Below are positions 34,583-43,514 of a stretch of DNA of 44,316 bases, piece after piece (position 1 is the first letter of the stretch; the number at the start of each line of letters is the position of its first letter). A program made the translations under genes and the position numbers. Source of the DNA: Candidatus Avanaerovorax faecigallinarum (GTDB lineage: Bacteria > Bacillota > Clostridia > Peptostreptococcales > Anaerovoracaceae); contig DXHZ01000044.1 in NCBI GenBank assembly GCA_019113145.1, positions 1-44,316 of the forward strand. The letters are read 5' to 3'. The notes beneath the pieces were generated by a model that did no database searches, had not been told where the DNA came from, and saw nothing but the letters and a program-made list of their open reading frames with translations.

Positions 34583-35776
34583 ATGACAGAAGGAACATTA
34601 TTGAAGACGGCTTTGAACAATTCGGCCGAAGTTACGGAAATAAGAAGAACGATTCACAGACATCCTGAAATAGGGAGAAACGAATTTAAAACTTCCGAGC
34701 TTATAAGAAACAAGCTGACCGAGTACGGAGTGGACGAGATAAAGTCCTACACGCCTACATCGGTAGTTGCCATCATAAAGGGCGGCATGGGCGAGGGCAG
34801 ATGCCTTGCCATCAGAGCCGACATCGACGCGCTTCCGGTTACGGAGGATACGGGACTTCCTTTTGCAAGTGAAGTCGAAGGCATGATGCACGCCTGCGGT
34901 CACGACATGCATGCGGCCATGCTTTTGGGAGTTGCCAAGATGCTCTGCGGTATGAGAGATGAGTTTAAGGGAACCGTAAAGCTCATATTTCAGCACAGCG
35001 AGGACACCCTTCCCGGCGGAGCCAAGGAGCTGACGGAAAAGGGCGTAATGGAAGACCCTAAGGTTGATGCCATCTTCGGAATGCATATTATGCCTGACGA
35101 GAAGGAATGCGGAAAGCTCGCCTTCATCAAGGGGCCTATAACCACGTCGGTGGACTTATACGATTTTACGGTGAAGGGAAAGAGCGGTCACGGCTCTGCG
35201 CCTCACACCACCAACGACCCGATTCTTGCGGCATGCCAGACGGTGGTTCTCCTTCAGCAGATTCCGTCAAGGTACGTGGATCCCATGGAGACCGTGGTAT
35301 TTCCGGTATGCAGCATACACTCAGGAGACGCACCTAACGTAATTCCTGAAGAGGCCAGGTTCAGCGGAATCGCAAGAGGCTACAGCGAGGAAGTGAGAAA
35401 GGTCGTAGACGAGCAGGTATATAAGATAGCAAAGGGAGTAGAGGAGATTTCGGGCTGTAAGATAGACATCGATCACTATGAAGGATATCCTGCATGTGTC
35501 AACGATGCAGCGCTTACGGAAGATGCCATGAAGGCTGTGGAAAGAGAGCTGGGCGAGGGAAGCACAGTGCTTTTGGACAAGCCTATGAGCTTCAGCGAGG
35601 ACTTCAGCTATTACACCAATATGACGGGCACGCCGGGAATGTACATGTTCCTCTATGCGGGCCACGAAGGTGAACTGGTTCCTCTCCACAACCCTAAGAT
35701 GCATGTGAAGGAGGAGGCGATGCCTTACGGCTGCGCCGCCATGACGGCAGCGGCTTTTGACTACCTGAACAGGTAG
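34583..35776 (+). CDS. M20D-family amidohydrolase (HipO/AbgA-like)
   Basis: A 397-residue enzyme. The start at 34583 follows GCGAGGA; a longer frame runs back through the promoter and is rejected. It matches M20D amidohydrolases: 'RRTIHRHPEIG' at the N terminus, 'HACGHDMHAA' near 103 for metal binding, 'GMHIMPD', 'GHGSAPHTTNDPI' in the lid domain, and 'PLHNPKMHV' near the end. The usual 'QPAEE' reads 'QHSED' here (Glu140, Asp141), keeping the general base but swapping the metal-ligand Glu for Asp. Substrates of the family include N-acyl and aminobenzoyl amino acids. It is the first gene of an operon with a permease and a second M20 enzyme. Confidence 0.9.
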   Translation: MTEGTLLKTALNNSAEVTEIRRTIHRHPEIGRNEFKTSELIRNKLTEYGVDEIKSYTPTSVVAIIKGGMGEGRCLAIRADIDALPVTEDTGLPFASEVEGMMHACGHDMHAAMLLGVAKMLCGMRDEFKGTVKLIFQHSEDTLPGGAKELTEKGVMEDPKVDAIFGMHIMPDEKECGKLAFIKGPITTSVDLYDFTVKGKSGHGSAPHTTNDPILAACQTVVLLQQIPSRYVDPMETVVFPVCSIHSGDAPNVIPEEARFSGIARGYSEEVRKVVDEQVYKIAKGVEEISGCKIDIDHYEGYPACVNDAALTEDAMKAVERELGEGSTVLLDKPMSFSEDFSYYTNMTGTPGMYMFLYAGHEGELVPLHNPKMHVKEEAMPYGCAAMTAAAFDYLNR

Positions 35777-35836
35777 ACTTGAGGCAGGGCTCACTCTTTG
35801 ACATAAAAAATAAAAAGAAAGGACTTATAAAAGAAA

Positions 35837-37060
35837 ATGTACAATTTCGCACTAGCATTTCTCATCTGTGCCATAGCTTACATCATAGGCGAATATGTAT
35901 CGACTATCACCAAGGCATGGATACCATCCGTATTCGTTACGGCAGTAGTGCTCCTCTTAGGATACTGGACAGTAATTCCTAAGGAAGTGGTTACCGACGC
36001 AGGACTTATTCCTTTTGCCAACACAATCGGTATTTATCTCCTGATTACCCACATGGGTACCGTAATAAGTGTAAAACAGCTCATCGAGCAGTGGAGAACC
36101 GTAGTTATATGCCTTTCGGGACTTGCGGGTATGTGTCTCATAGGATACTTCGTAGGCTCCATATTTATCGAAAAGGAACTTATCATCGCAGGACTTCCTC
36201 CTCTGACCGGAGGTATCGTAGCAGCTACCACCATGCAGGATGCGGCTACCAAGGCAGGACTTCCTGTAGCAGCCGTATTCGCAATCGCCATGTACTGCGT
36301 GCAGGGTTTTGCAGGATATCCTCTCACCGCTGTATGCCTTCAGAAGTACGGACGCACTCTTCTTAAGGATCTCCGTTCCGGAAAGACCGTTCTCACCGAG
36401 AAGCAGAAGGAAGAGATGTATAAAGTCGGTATGACCGTAGTAGTTGACGACAGCAAGACCAAGAGACTTCTTCCGAGAATTCCTGACAAGTGGAACACGC
36501 CTGTAGTAATGCTGGGTAAGCTGGGACTTATCGCATACTTCGCATCTCTGCTGGGAAGCGTTGTTCCTGTTGCAAACCATCTGAACGGAGCAATCTGGGC
36601 TCTGCTCCTTGGTATCCTGTTCACTTACATCGGATTCCTGGATACCAACCTTCTGAACAGAGCAAACTCCTATCAGATAACCATGTTCGCTCTGATGATG
36701 TACGTGTTCGACGGACTGAAGGACTGCACTCCGGATATGCTGAAGTCAATAATCGGACCGATGGTTCTTCTCATCATAATAGGCGTAGTCGGCATGGCTG
36801 TATTTGCTTTCATAATCGCTAAGATTCTGAAGATGAACTTCTTCCTTGCATTTGCAAACGGCCTGACAGCTCTCTACGGATTCCCGTGCGACGCTATCAT
36901 CACCGAGTCCACCTGCAAGGCGCTGGGCGCTAACGACGAGGAGAGAGCATACCTGATGAGCAAGATGTTCCCTTCCATGATTACGGGAGGATTTATCACA
37001 GTAACCATCACATCCGTAATCATCGCAGGTGTATTTGCAGACATTCTTATGGGAATGTAA
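35837..37060 (+). CDS. multi-pass membrane transporter, family not assigned
   Basis: A 407-residue protein with about eleven to twelve membrane spans. A soluble loop of roughly 45 residues (about 180-225) divides it into two halves, each with a Gly-rich or broken helix: 'GLPPLTGGIVAATTMQDAATKAG' region at about 133-155 and 'NGLTALYGFPCDAIITES' at about 342-360. This inverted-repeat look recalls sodium-coupled glutamate symporter (GltS)-like carriers, but I cannot name the family. AAAGGA lies about 13 bases from the ATG. Lying between two M20 amidohydrolases, it most likely imports their substrate or exports a product. Confidence 0.75.
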   Translation: MYNFALAFLICAIAYIIGEYVSTITKAWIPSVFVTAVVLLLGYWTVIPKEVVTDAGLIPFANTIGIYLLITHMGTVISVKQLIEQWRTVVICLSGLAGMCLIGYFVGSIFIEKELIIAGLPPLTGGIVAATTMQDAATKAGLPVAAVFAIAMYCVQGFAGYPLTAVCLQKYGRTLLKDLRSGKTVLTEKQKEEMYKVGMTVVVDDSKTKRLLPRIPDKWNTPVVMLGKLGLIAYFASLLGSVVPVANHLNGAIWALLLGILFTYIGFLDTNLLNRANSYQITMFALMMYVFDGLKDCTPDMLKSIIGPMVLLIIIGVVGMAVFAFIIAKILKMNFFLAFANGLTALYGFPCDAIITESTCKALGANDEERAYLMSKMFPSMITGGFITVTITSVIIAGVFADILMGM

Positions 37061-37088
37061 GCTGAGCTTATACAAAATATGAAATACA

Positions 37089-37121
37089 GGCGGGCACGGC
37101 GTAAGACGCGCAGTGTCCGCC
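37089..37121 (+). other. intergenic hairpin in the M20-permease-M20 operon
   Basis: GGCGGGCAC pairs with GTGTCCGCC (one G-U), with inner GCGT/ACGC around AAG. No T run follows (AAAAATTTG), so it is more likely an mRNA-stabilising or processing element than a terminator. Confidence 0.5.
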
Positions 37122-37149
37122 AAAAATTTGACTTTACGAGGTGAAAACC

Positions 37150-38319
37150 ATGAACTACGAAGAAGTAGCCAAGAATTACAACGAGTATCAGGTAACCATG
37201 AGAAGATATTTTCATGAAAATCCTGAAATCAGCACCAGGGAATACAACACCAGCAAGGTTGTAAAGGACGAGCTTACAAAGATGGGCGTAGAGTGGGTTC
37301 CGTGCGGACTTGAGACTGGAGTTCTGGCAACGGTCAAGGGCGCAAAGCCGGGAAAGACCATTCTGCTGAGAGGCGATATGGACGCTCTTTCCGTAACGGA
37401 GGAGTCCGGCGTTGAGTACGCCAGCAAGAACGAAGGCGTTATGCACGCCTGCGGCCACGACTGCCACACTTCCATGATGCTCACCGCGGCAAAGATTTTA
37501 AACGACCATAAAGACGAGCTCTGCGGAACCGTAAAGCTCGCTTTCCAGCCTGCCGAGGAAGTTGCCATGGGAGCGAAATCCATGGTTGAAAACGGAGCCA
37601 TGGAAGGGGTTGACGGATGCTTTGCCATTCACGTATGGTCCGACGTCGAGACGGGACATATTTCCTGTGATGCAGGTCCGAGAATGGGCGCAGCCTACCA
37701 GTACGCCATCAACGTAAAGGGTAAGGGCGGCCACGGCGCGGCTCCTCATCAGTGCGTGGACGCCGCCGTTGTAACCTCTGCCATAGTAAGCGACCTTCAG
37801 ACCATAGTAAGCCGTGAAATCGACCCGATGGATCCTGCAGTAGTTACAGTAGGCGTTATAAACGTAGGTGAAAGATGGAATGTCGTTCCAGAAAAGGGCA
37901 GAATCGAGGGAACCATGAGGTGCTTCAGCGACTACCTCTGGGAAAACCTTCCTAAGATGGTGGACCGCATTGCGGAAAACGCCGCAAAAGCGTTCAGAGC
38001 CGAGGTTACGACGGAGTATGTCCGCCTGGTTCCTCCTACCAATAACAACCCTGTCATGGCCGATATCGCAAAGAGCGCGGCAAAGAAGATAATGGGCGAA
38101 GACGCTCCTGTAGCGCTTCCTGCAACCATGGGCGGCGAGGACTTTGCCTTCTTCATGGAGAAGGCTCCCGGCGCAGTTGCGCTCCTCGGCGTAAGAAACG
38201 AAGAGTGCGGAGCAATCTGGCCTCAGCATTCCAGCCACTACAGAGTGGACGAGAACGCTCTCGTAAAGGGCGCGATGCTCTACGTTCAGACGGCAATGGA
38301 TTTCAATGCCTCTAAATAA
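37150..38319 (+). CDS. M20D-family amidohydrolase (HipO/AbgA-like), second copy
   Basis: A 389-residue enzyme, related to but clearly different from the first M20 enzyme of the operon. The start at 37150 is preferred over a GTG at 37141 because GAGGTG then sits as its ribosome site. Motifs: 'MRRYFHENPEIS' at the start, 'HACGHDCHTS' near 100, canonical 'QPAEE' with Glu136-Glu137, 'FAIHVWSD', 'GHGAAPHQCVD' in the lid domain and 'QHSSHYRVDE' at the end. All expected metal ligands are present. The two hydrolases and the permease between them resemble the logic of abgABT, where two M20 subunits act with a transporter. Confidence 0.9.
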   Translation: MNYEEVAKNYNEYQVTMRRYFHENPEISTREYNTSKVVKDELTKMGVEWVPCGLETGVLATVKGAKPGKTILLRGDMDALSVTEESGVEYASKNEGVMHACGHDCHTSMMLTAAKILNDHKDELCGTVKLAFQPAEEVAMGAKSMVENGAMEGVDGCFAIHVWSDVETGHISCDAGPRMGAAYQYAINVKGKGGHGAAPHQCVDAAVVTSAIVSDLQTIVSREIDPMDPAVVTVGVINVGERWNVVPEKGRIEGTMRCFSDYLWENLPKMVDRIAENAAKAFRAEVTTEYVRLVPPTNNNPVMADIAKSAAKKIMGEDAPVALPATMGGEDFAFFMEKAPGAVALLGVRNEECGAIWPQHSSHYRVDENALVKGAMLYVQTAMDFNASK

Positions 38320-38358
38320 ATGAAAAGCAACCTGAAAAACCGGGCGTTAAGCCCAAAG

Positions 38359-38392
38359 AAAACCCGCATGAGCGTCAAACCGTGCGGGTTTT
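38359..38392 (+). terminator. terminator of the M20-permease-M20 operon
   Basis: AAAACCCGCA pairs perfectly with TGCGGGTTTT around a 14-base loop, ending in T residues. Confidence 0.8.
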
Positions 38393-38413
38393 ACAATTTC
38401 GGAGATATTTTTC

Positions 38414-38442
38414 TTGAAAATCCCCCGCCGAAGTGATAGACT
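38414..38442 (+). promoter_or_regulatory. promoter of the ileS leader
   Basis: TTGAAA (38414-38419), 17 bases, TAGACT (38437-38442), just ahead of the T-box leader. Confidence 0.6.
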
Positions 38443-38449
38443 AACAGGG

Positions 38450-38691
38450 TACATGAAAAAACAATAGCGCTTCGGATTTTGACGGAAGACAAAGTAGCCC
38501 CGGACTAATACCCTTACAGAGAGGTAATCGCCTGCTGAGAGATTACCGGTGAACCCGGACGTGAATATCACTTCCCGAGTCCGACACTTTAATGAGAGGC
38601 ACCTTGACAGAGGTAAGCAACTAGGGTGGTACCGCGGTTCCTGAGAATCGTCCCTAATCACGGCGAAAGCCGGCAGATGAGGGATTTTTTT
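38450..38691 (+). promoter_or_regulatory. T-box riboswitch, isoleucine-specific, with terminator
   Basis: The T-box sequence AGGGTGGTACCGCGG is at 38623-38637. The Stem I region contains GGTAATC/GATTACC and GGACT/AGTCC helices, and the specifier codon ATC (Ile) reads at 38567-38569 within GTGAATATCAC. The terminator is TCCCT-ATC with GAT-AGGGA capped by CGGC-GAAA-GCCG and followed by seven Ts (38651-38691). Uncharged tRNA-Ile should bind the specifier and the T-box bulge and allow ileS transcription. Confidence 0.93.
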
Positions 38692-38757
38692 ATACCTGAA
38701 AATCTGCGGCCGCCGCTTTGACATAACCGATAAAATATAATGAAAGGGAGAGACTAA

Positions 38758-41700
38758 ATGTTCGAAAAGCTTTCGGAAAAGCCTGTTGCAGAGGTACAGA
38801 ACGAACAGGTTAAAAAATGGAAGGAAGAAGACCTTCTTCACAAGTGCGTTACGGCGAGAGAGGGAAGCCCCGAGTTCGTATTTTACGAGGGACCGCCTAC
38901 GGCCAACGGAAAGCCGGGAATTCACCACGTAATGGCGAGAACCCTTAAGGATTCCGTATGCCGCTACAAGACCATGAAGGGATACCAGGTAAACAGAAAG
39001 GCCGGCTGGGACACCCACGGACTTCCTGTTGAAATTGAAGTGGAAAAGCAGCTCGGCATGAGCGGCAAGCAGGATATAGAAAAGTACGGCATCAGGGAGT
39101 TTAACGAAAAGTGCCGCGAGTCCGTATTCAAGTACACCGGAATGTGGCGCGAGATGAGTGAGAGAATGGGATATCTCGTTGACCTTGATAACCCGTACAT
39201 CACTTTAGATAATAACTACATAGAGACCGGCTGGTGGATTCTCAAGGAATTCTTCAAAGCCGGAAAAATCTACGAAGGACACAAGATTCTTCCTTACTGC
39301 CCTCGCTGCGGAACGGGACTCGCCTCCCACGAAGTGGCTCAGGGGTATAAGGAAGTAAAGGTAAACACCCTCGTAGCCAAGTTCAAGAGAAAGGACGCGG
39401 AAAACGAGTACTTCCTGGCATGGACCACTACGCCTTGGACTCTCGCTTCCAACACCGTTCTTACAGTAGGCCCTGACATCGACTACATAAAGGCGAGAAT
39501 GAACGAAGGCGACGAGGAAGGAAATGTGTTCTACGTTGCAAAGGCTCTCGCGGACAAAGTCCTGGGCGAGGGTAAGTACACTGTTCTCGATGAGATGAAG
39601 GGCGCAGACCTTGAGTACATCGAGTACGAGCAGCTGATGCCTTTTGTAAAGACAGACAAGAAGGCGTTCTTTGTAACCTGCATGGACTACGTTTCCGTTG
39701 AAGACGGTACGGGAATCGTACACACTGCTCCGGCTTTCGGTGAGGACGACTACCAGTGCGGAAGAAAGTATGATCTTCCTATGCTCCAGCCTGTAGACGA
39801 GAGAGGCTGCTACACGGAGACTCCGTGGAAGGGTCACTTCGTAATGGAGGAAGGCCTCGACGTAGAGATTATAAAGTGGCTCGCTTCCGAGGACAAAATC
39901 TTCTCCAAGGAAAAGATGGAGCATAACTACCCTCACTGCTGGAGATGCGGAACTCCTCTCGTGTACTACGCAAAGCCGAGCTGGTACATAAAGATGAGCG
40001 ACTTCAAGGATCAGCTTGTTGCAAACAACAACACCGTAAACTGGTTCCCTGAATTCGTCGGAGAAAAGCGCTTCGGAAACTGGCTTGCAGAGGTCAAGGA
40101 CTGGGCTATTTCCAGAACCCGTTACTGGGGAACTCCTATTCCTATCTGGCGCTGCGAGTGCGGACACCTTGAGTGCATAGGAAGCAGAGCCGAGCTTGTG
40201 GAAAAGGCTATAGAGGATATAGACGAAAACGTGGAGCTTCACAGACCTTACGTTGACGACATACATATAAAGTGTCCTCACTGCGGAAAGCCTATGACAA
40301 GGGTTCCGGAGGTTATGGACTGCTGGTTCGACTCGGGAGCCATGCCTTTCGCCCAGTGGCACTATCCGTTTGAGAATAAGGAGCACTTCGACGACAAGCT
40401 CTTCCCGGCAGACTTTATCTGCGAGGGTATCGACCAGACAAGAGGATGGTTCTACTCCCTCATGGCCATATCCACCTTCATAAAGGGAAAGGCTCCGTAT
40501 AAGAACGTTCTGGTAAACGACCTGATTCTTGACAAAGACGGCAAGAAGATGAGTAAATCGAGGGGCAACACCGTTTCACCTTTTGACCTCTTTGACAAAT
40601 ACGGCGCAGACGCCACCAGATGGTATCTCCTTTCCGTATCCCCTGCATGGTCGCCGACGAAGTTCGACGAGGACGGCCTTAAGGACGTTGTGAGCAAGTT
40701 CCTGGGAACGCTGAGGAACGTATACAACTTCTTCGTGCTCTACTCCAACCAGGACGACGTAAACATGTCTGAGATGAATGTTGACTACGACAAGAGACCT
40801 GAACTTGACAGATGGATTCTCTCCAAGTATAACCGCCTCATAAGAGACGTTACGGAGTACATGGACAGCTACGATCACATGAAGACCGTAAGAGCCATTA
40901 CCGAATTCGTATCGGAGGATCTCTCCAACTGGTACATCAGAAGAGCGAGAAGAAGATTCTACTCCGAAGAGATGACCGAGGACAAGAGAAGCGTATATGC
41001 GACCACCTACGAGGTTCTTGTTGGAACCGCCAAGCTGATAGCTCCTGTCGCTCCGTTCATTTCAGACGAAATCTACACCAAGCTTACGGGTGAGGAAACC
41101 GTCCACACCGCATACTTCCCTGAGTGCAACGAATCACTTCTCGACGAAAAGGTAGAGGAGAGAATGGATCTGGTAAGATCCCTTGTGGCTCTGGGACGCG
41201 GAACGAGAGAAAAGGAGAGAATCAAGGTAAGACAGCCGCTCTCCGAAATCATGGTAGACGGCAAGTACAGACCTGTGATAGAAGATCTTGCAGACCTTAT
41301 CAAGGAGGAGCTTAACGTTCGGGAAGTGGTATTCGCGGATAAGCTCGACGAGTTCATGAACTTCAGCCTGAAGCCTGACTTCAAGGTTGCGGGACCTGTT
41401 CTGGGCTCCAAGATAAAGCTTCTTGCCGGAGCTCTTGCAAAGGCTGATGCTGCGGCGCTCACCGCAGAGCTTGAGGCAAAGGGCAGCGTAGAAATGGACC
41501 TTGACGGCGAGAAGTTCGACATAAAGAGAGAGTACGTTGACGTGAGAATCAGCGCAAAGGAAGGCTTTGCCGTTGCCATGGAAAATAACGTATTCACCAT
41601 TTTAGACACAACCATCACTCCTGAGCTTGCAAGAGAGGGTCTGGCAAGAGAGCTCATCTCCAAGGTTCAGCAGATGCGTAAGCAGGAAGACTTTGAGATG

Positions 41701-41874
41701 ATGGACAACATCAGAATCTTTGTCGATGCCGACGAGGATGTAAAGGCCGCCATAGACGTCTACGGCGACTACATCAGAAAGGAGACCCTTGCGGTTTCAA
41801 TAGAGGAGAGAGACGGTCTTGAGAAGTACGACCTCAACGGCCACAAGACCGGTATCGGCGTAGAAAGGATTTAA
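38758..41874 (+). CDS. ileS: isoleucyl-tRNA synthetase, type 2 (long form)
   Basis: A 1038-residue class I synthetase. The HIGH-type motif is 'GIHH' at 54-57 and KMSKS is at about 597-601. The 'GKPGIHHVMARTLKD' context and the length of about 1040 fit the type 2 (eukaryote-like, IleRS2) group rather than the usual bacterial type of about 930. Cys pairs in 'CPRCG', 'CWRCG' and 'CPHCG' suggest zinc sites. The C-terminal about 350 residues form the anticodon-binding and appended domains. The type 2 form is known for natural mupirocin resistance; resistance here is inferred. It is controlled by the T-box leader and is followed by rlmN after one base. Confidence 0.95.
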   Translation: MFEKLSEKPVAEVQNEQVKKWKEEDLLHKCVTAREGSPEFVFYEGPPTANGKPGIHHVMARTLKDSVCRYKTMKGYQVNRKAGWDTHGLPVEIEVEKQLGMSGKQDIEKYGIREFNEKCRESVFKYTGMWREMSERMGYLVDLDNPYITLDNNYIETGWWILKEFFKAGKIYEGHKILPYCPRCGTGLASHEVAQGYKEVKVNTLVAKFKRKDAENEYFLAWTTTPWTLASNTVLTVGPDIDYIKARMNEGDEEGNVFYVAKALADKVLGEGKYTVLDEMKGADLEYIEYEQLMPFVKTDKKAFFVTCMDYVSVEDGTGIVHTAPAFGEDDYQCGRKYDLPMLQPVDERGCYTETPWKGHFVMEEGLDVEIIKWLASEDKIFSKEKMEHNYPHCWRCGTPLVYYAKPSWYIKMSDFKDQLVANNNTVNWFPEFVGEKRFGNWLAEVKDWAISRTRYWGTPIPIWRCECGHLECIGSRAELVEKAIEDIDENVELHRPYVDDIHIKCPHCGKPMTRVPEVMDCWFDSGAMPFAQWHYPFENKEHFDDKLFPADFICEGIDQTRGWFYSLMAISTFIKGKAPYKNVLVNDLILDKDGKKMSKSRGNTVSPFDLFDKYGADATRWYLLSVSPAWSPTKFDEDGLKDVVSKFLGTLRNVYNFFVLYSNQDDVNMSEMNVDYDKRPELDRWILSKYNRLIRDVTEYMDSYDHMKTVRAITEFVSEDLSNWYIRRARRRFYSEEMTEDKRSVYATTYEVLVGTAKLIAPVAPFISDEIYTKLTGEETVHTAYFPECNESLLDEKVEERMDLVRSLVALGRGTREKERIKVRQPLSEIMVDGKYRPVIEDLADLIKEELNVREVVFADKLDEFMNFSLKPDFKVAGPVLGSKIKLLAGALAKADAAALTAELEAKGSVEMDLDGEKFDIKREYVDVRISAKEGFAVAMENNVFTILDTTITPELAREGLARELISKVQQMRKQEDFEMMDNIRIFVDADEDVKAAIDVYGDYIRKETLAVSIEERDGLEKYDLNGHKTGIGVERI

Positions 41875-41875
41875 C

Positions 41876-42916
41876 ATGGTAGATCTGAGAAGCCTGACTC
41901 TGCCCGAGATGACGGAATTCGTAAAGAGTCTGGGAGAGCCCGCCTTCAGGGCGAAACAGGTTTTCGGCTGGATTTACAAGGGAATAACCGACTTCCGGGG
42001 GATGAAAAATCTCCCGGAAGTTTTTCGCCTGAAGCTTTCAGAGGTTTCCTGCATAGGGAGGCTTGAGGTTCTGGACGAGCAGGTATCAAAATCCGACGGA
42101 ACGAGAAAGTTCCTCTTCGGGCTTTCCGATGGAAACGCCGTCGAGAGCGTGTTCATGAAGTACAGGTACGGCAATTCCATATGCCTTTCGTCCCAGGCTG
42201 GATGCAGAATGGGCTGCCGCTTCTGCGCGTCTACCCGAGCGGGTCTTGTGAGAAATCTGACCGCGGGAGAGATAGTGTCGCAGCTTCTGGAGGCCGAGGC
42301 CGCAACGGGGGAGAAGATAAATCACATAGTGGTGATGGGAACCGGTGAACCCTTTGACAACTACGAAAATCTTGCCGGGTTTATCCGCATAGTGACGGAC
42401 CCTGCCGGCCGCGGAATGAGCATGAGAAATATCACCGTATCCACCTGCGGCATAGCGCCCGTAATAGAGAGGTTCGGAGATGACTTCCCTCAGGTGAATC
42501 TGGCAGTGTCCCTTCACGGCGCCACGGACGAGGTTAGAGGTTCCATGATGCCCGTAAACGGGAAATGGCCCGTAGCTGAGCTTATATCGGCGTGCAGGGA
42601 CTATACGGAAAAGACACGCAGGCGCATAACCTTCGAATATACTCTGGTAAACGGGGTCAACGATTCCGACGGGGACGCGGAAAACCTCTGCCGCCTTCTT
42701 CGGGGAATGCTCTGCCACGTGAACCTTATTCCCCTTAACAGGGTGGACGGCACTGGCTTTGACACGGTGAGCAGAAAGCGGGCAGCAGAGTTTAAGGAAA
42801 TCCTTGAAAACGCAGGAGTTCCCGCCACGGTCAGAAGGGAGCTGGGCGCCGACATAGACGGAGCCTGCGGACAGTTGAGACTTAACAATATTAAGAGGAG
42901 CGGGGCCAATAACTAA
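41876..42916 (+). CDS. rlmN: 23S rRNA/tRNA adenine-C2 methyltransferase RlmN
   Basis: A 346-residue radical SAM enzyme. The iron-sulfur cluster cysteines are Cys110, Cys114 and Cys117 in 'CRMGCRFC', and the methyl-carrier cysteine is Cys331 in 'GACGQL'. 'VVMGTGEPFDNY' near 155 and 'VSLHGATDEVR' near 206 are RlmN signatures. It methylates A2503 of 23S rRNA and A37 of some tRNAs. It starts one base after ileS, so it probably depends on the same T-box-controlled transcript, an unusual coupling to isoleucine supply. Confidence 0.95.
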   Translation: MVDLRSLTLPEMTEFVKSLGEPAFRAKQVFGWIYKGITDFRGMKNLPEVFRLKLSEVSCIGRLEVLDEQVSKSDGTRKFLFGLSDGNAVESVFMKYRYGNSICLSSQAGCRMGCRFCASTRAGLVRNLTAGEIVSQLLEAEAATGEKINHIVVMGTGEPFDNYENLAGFIRIVTDPAGRGMSMRNITVSTCGIAPVIERFGDDFPQVNLAVSLHGATDEVRGSMMPVNGKWPVAELISACRDYTEKTRRRITFEYTLVNGVNDSDGDAENLCRLLRGMLCHVNLIPLNRVDGTGFDTVSRKRAAEFKEILENAGVPATVRRELGADIDGACGQLRLNNIKRSGANN

Positions 42917-42937
42917 CATAAAACTCATTGAAAACAG

Positions 42938-42966
42938 TTGAATATGAAAAATTCATAGTGTATAAT
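42938..42966 (+). promoter_or_regulatory. promoter of the P-loop gene
   Basis: TTGAAT (42938-42943), 17 bases, TATAAT (42961-42966). Confidence 0.7.
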
Positions 42967-42998
42967 ACCTATAAACCAAAAGAACGGAGGAAATCATC

Positions 42999-43421
42999 AT
43001 GGTCAAAATATTAGTCGGACATAAGGGTACCGGTAAAACTAAACAGATGATAGATCTTGCTAACCAGGAGGTGGAAACCAGCAAGGGAAGCGTAATCTTC
43101 ATCAATAAGAACTCCAGGCTGATGTATGATTTGAAATATAGAATCAGAGTAGTATGCATGGAAGAGTACGAGCACATCACCAACTGCGACGAGTACATCG
43201 GATTTATTTACGGAATCATCAGCTCCGATCACGACATCGAAACTATTTACATCGACAGCATTCTTAAGCATGCGGATTTCTCACTGGGAGACATTCCTGA
43301 GTTCCTTTCCCGTCTTAAGAAGATTTCCAAGAACTACGGCATGGACTTCGTAGTAAGCCTGTCCGCAGAGAAGGAAGAGATGATCGGAGTAGACTTCAGC
43401 GAGTACGAAGTGCTGAACTAA
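42999..43421 (+). CDS. small P-loop ATPase-like protein of unknown function
   Basis: A 140-residue protein with a clear Walker A motif 'GHKGTGKTK' at 7-15 and a possible Walker B strand 'ETIYIDSIL' near 85-93. It is too short for a full AAA+ or ABC domain; it could be a reduced nucleotide-binding domain such as that seen in thymidine-kinase-like or DnaC/PilT-like folds, but no family is assigned. It has its own consensus promoter, an excellent CGGAGG site and its own terminator, so it is a free-standing, probably well-expressed gene. Codon choice resembles the well-expressed neighbours. Confidence 0.75.
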   Translation: MVKILVGHKGTGKTKQMIDLANQEVETSKGSVIFINKNSRLMYDLKYRIRVVCMEEYEHITNCDEYIGFIYGIISSDHDIETIYIDSILKHADFSLGDIPEFLSRLKKISKNYGMDFVVSLSAEKEEMIGVDFSEYEVLN

Positions 43422-43437
43422 ATTTATATGAGAACTG

Positions 43438-43473
43438 GACGTCCTTTCGGAGCATATCCGTCAGGGCGTCTTT
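43438..43473 (+). terminator. terminator of the P-loop gene
   Basis: GACGTCCT pairs with AGGGCGTC (one G-U) and CGGA with TCCG, followed by TTTCATTATT. Confidence 0.7.
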
Positions 43474-43514
43474 CATTATTATTTCTGTAATCCGGAAGAA
43501 TGGAGAAAAGTAAA

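Noticed and set aside
38718-38740. TTGACA and TATAAT between the T-box and ileS as a second promoter
   Set aside because: The elements are only 12 bases apart, too close for a working promoter.
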